Shown here: in pieces, positions 63,360 to 64,000 of the stretch
How positions within the stretch are numbered: the stretch's first letter is position 1
Layout: every line of letters starts with the position of its first letter
Origin: Xestospongia muta
Taxonomy: Eukaryota; Porifera; Demospongiae; Haplosclerida; Petrosiidae
Assembly: GCA_963693285.1 (NCBI GenBank)
Contig: OY848919.1
Span: forward strand, 12,085,461-12,149,460
Direction of reading: 5' to 3'
DNA: 64,000 bases
The notes under the pieces: model-generated
Databases searched by the model: none
What the model was told of the DNA's origin: nothing
The model's input: only the letters and a program-made list of their open reading frames with translations
Position numbers and translations under genes: made by a program

Positions 63360-64000
63360 ATAGGTAAATCTATGTAGTAATGTTTCTTCTTGTAATCGCA
63401 GTGGGTACAGTGTTGGTATATATTCCAAAAACTTCAATTCAGCAATAGAAGTAGTTTAAATATAAATATGTTAATTGTTAAGTTTGTAAATGAACTTAGT
63501 ATATAATTTGCAAAAACATCCTATCAATGATTTAGTTTAATTTCAACAAGTTATTGTACTTGTATCATATATCAGGCAGTCAATAGCACTGTAGTATGTA
63601 GTACGCTAATAAATTAGCAATAACATGTATGTTACACTTGGCTGCTAACTAATGGAATGTCTCAGCTATGTGATGTATACTTTCATGAAGATCATCTTGA
63701 TGATAAATGGAAAATTTATAATGTATATGTGAGTCTATTACATTGTATCACCAAAAGACATTCTTGTTAATTGTTACCTTCCCTCTCTCTATCTCTCTTT
63801 ATTTCCCAGCACTATTCTCATATGTTAGTCCAATTATAAAAATGTTCCTTATTCTTTTTCTGTCAATTATTTCCCTTAATTTGATATGTAATTTCCAGAC
63901 AAAAGCTACAAAAATGATTAGCGTTAGTTATGTTGCCTTGAATTCACCAGCAAAAAGAAATTATTCAATTGTAAGAAATGTTTCAACACTACAAGTCTAT
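63360..64000. repeat. Block Z copy 4, running off the window
   Basis: Same order as the other Z copies from ggtatatattccaaa to the exon-like frame near 63895, which has stops. Since Z lies 3' of ZU5 genes, another minus-strand ZU5 gene is expected to the right of the window. Confidence 0.6.

Noticed and set aside
1..64000. tRNA, rRNA or bacterial operon features
   Set aside because: No tRNA-like cloverleaf sequence, rRNA stretch or Shine-Dalgarno-linked frames were seen. Introns and domain types are animal-like.

Overview
The window looks like animal nuclear DNA, most consistent with a demosponge such as Amphimedon. It is AT-rich, introns are short, and nearly all recognisable coding sequence encodes Death, CARD-like, coiled-coil, leucine-rich-repeat and ZU5-like modules, a combination known from metazoan innate-immune and apoptosis proteins. 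This assignment rests on protein families and genome style, not on a database match. All convincing genes are on the minus strand, so they read from high to low coordinates.

Layout. 1-2.1 kb holds LRR gene relics. 2725-5916 is a CARD-like/coiled-coil/LRR gene with no NACHT ATPase, and 7705-8770 a compact double CARD-like gene. From 10.7 to 23 kb lie four 'TM-ZU5' modules (module 1 at 10.8-12.6 kb, module 2 at 12.8-14.9, module 3 at 16.8-19, module 4 at 20.7-22.9), apparently two rounds of a pair duplication. 24056-33891 is a long locus (Death, CARD-like, optional second CARD-like 3' exon, coiled coil, TM, ZU5-like, TMs). 39296-46098 is its full-length paralogue. 49920-55121 is a third paralogue that has lost its death-fold domain. 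59.6-63.2 kb holds two broken ZU5 modules. Between genes sit copies of segmental blocks that I call X, Y, Z and W. Block X carries a 32-bp minisatellite whose copy number differs from copy to copy.

Gene family logic. The full-length proteins would have an N-terminal Death domain and a CARD-like domain. These are followed by a coiled-coil stalk built from many tiny exons, a membrane helix, a large ZU5-like beta domain rich in N-X-S/T sequons, a second conserved UPA-like region, and two or three more membrane helices. Almost every internal exon before the ZU5 exon is phase 1-1, so exons can be gained, lost or skipped without shifting the frame. The stalk exons are arranged in tandem and even in higher-order repeats. 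They encode 21, 14 or 11 residues, which match coiled-coil periods, and many are separated by introns of only about 52 bp, some with GC donors. I regard this as the most notable system in the window: a family of putative death-fold receptors or adaptors whose stalk length is being rewritten by micro-exon duplication. Its function is inference only.

Regulation. Four paralogous MASN/MASI-type first exons share a TATA box 20-30 bp before the ATG, and the two Death-domain genes share a different TATA-containing promoter. Several blocks carry an X-box-like palindrome, and most stalk introns carry CCATATATGG, a CArG-like palindrome. No rRNA, tRNA, CRISPR or prokaryotic features were seen. All exon boundaries were read by eye from splice consensus, reading frame and paralogue comparison, and have not been checked against transcripts.
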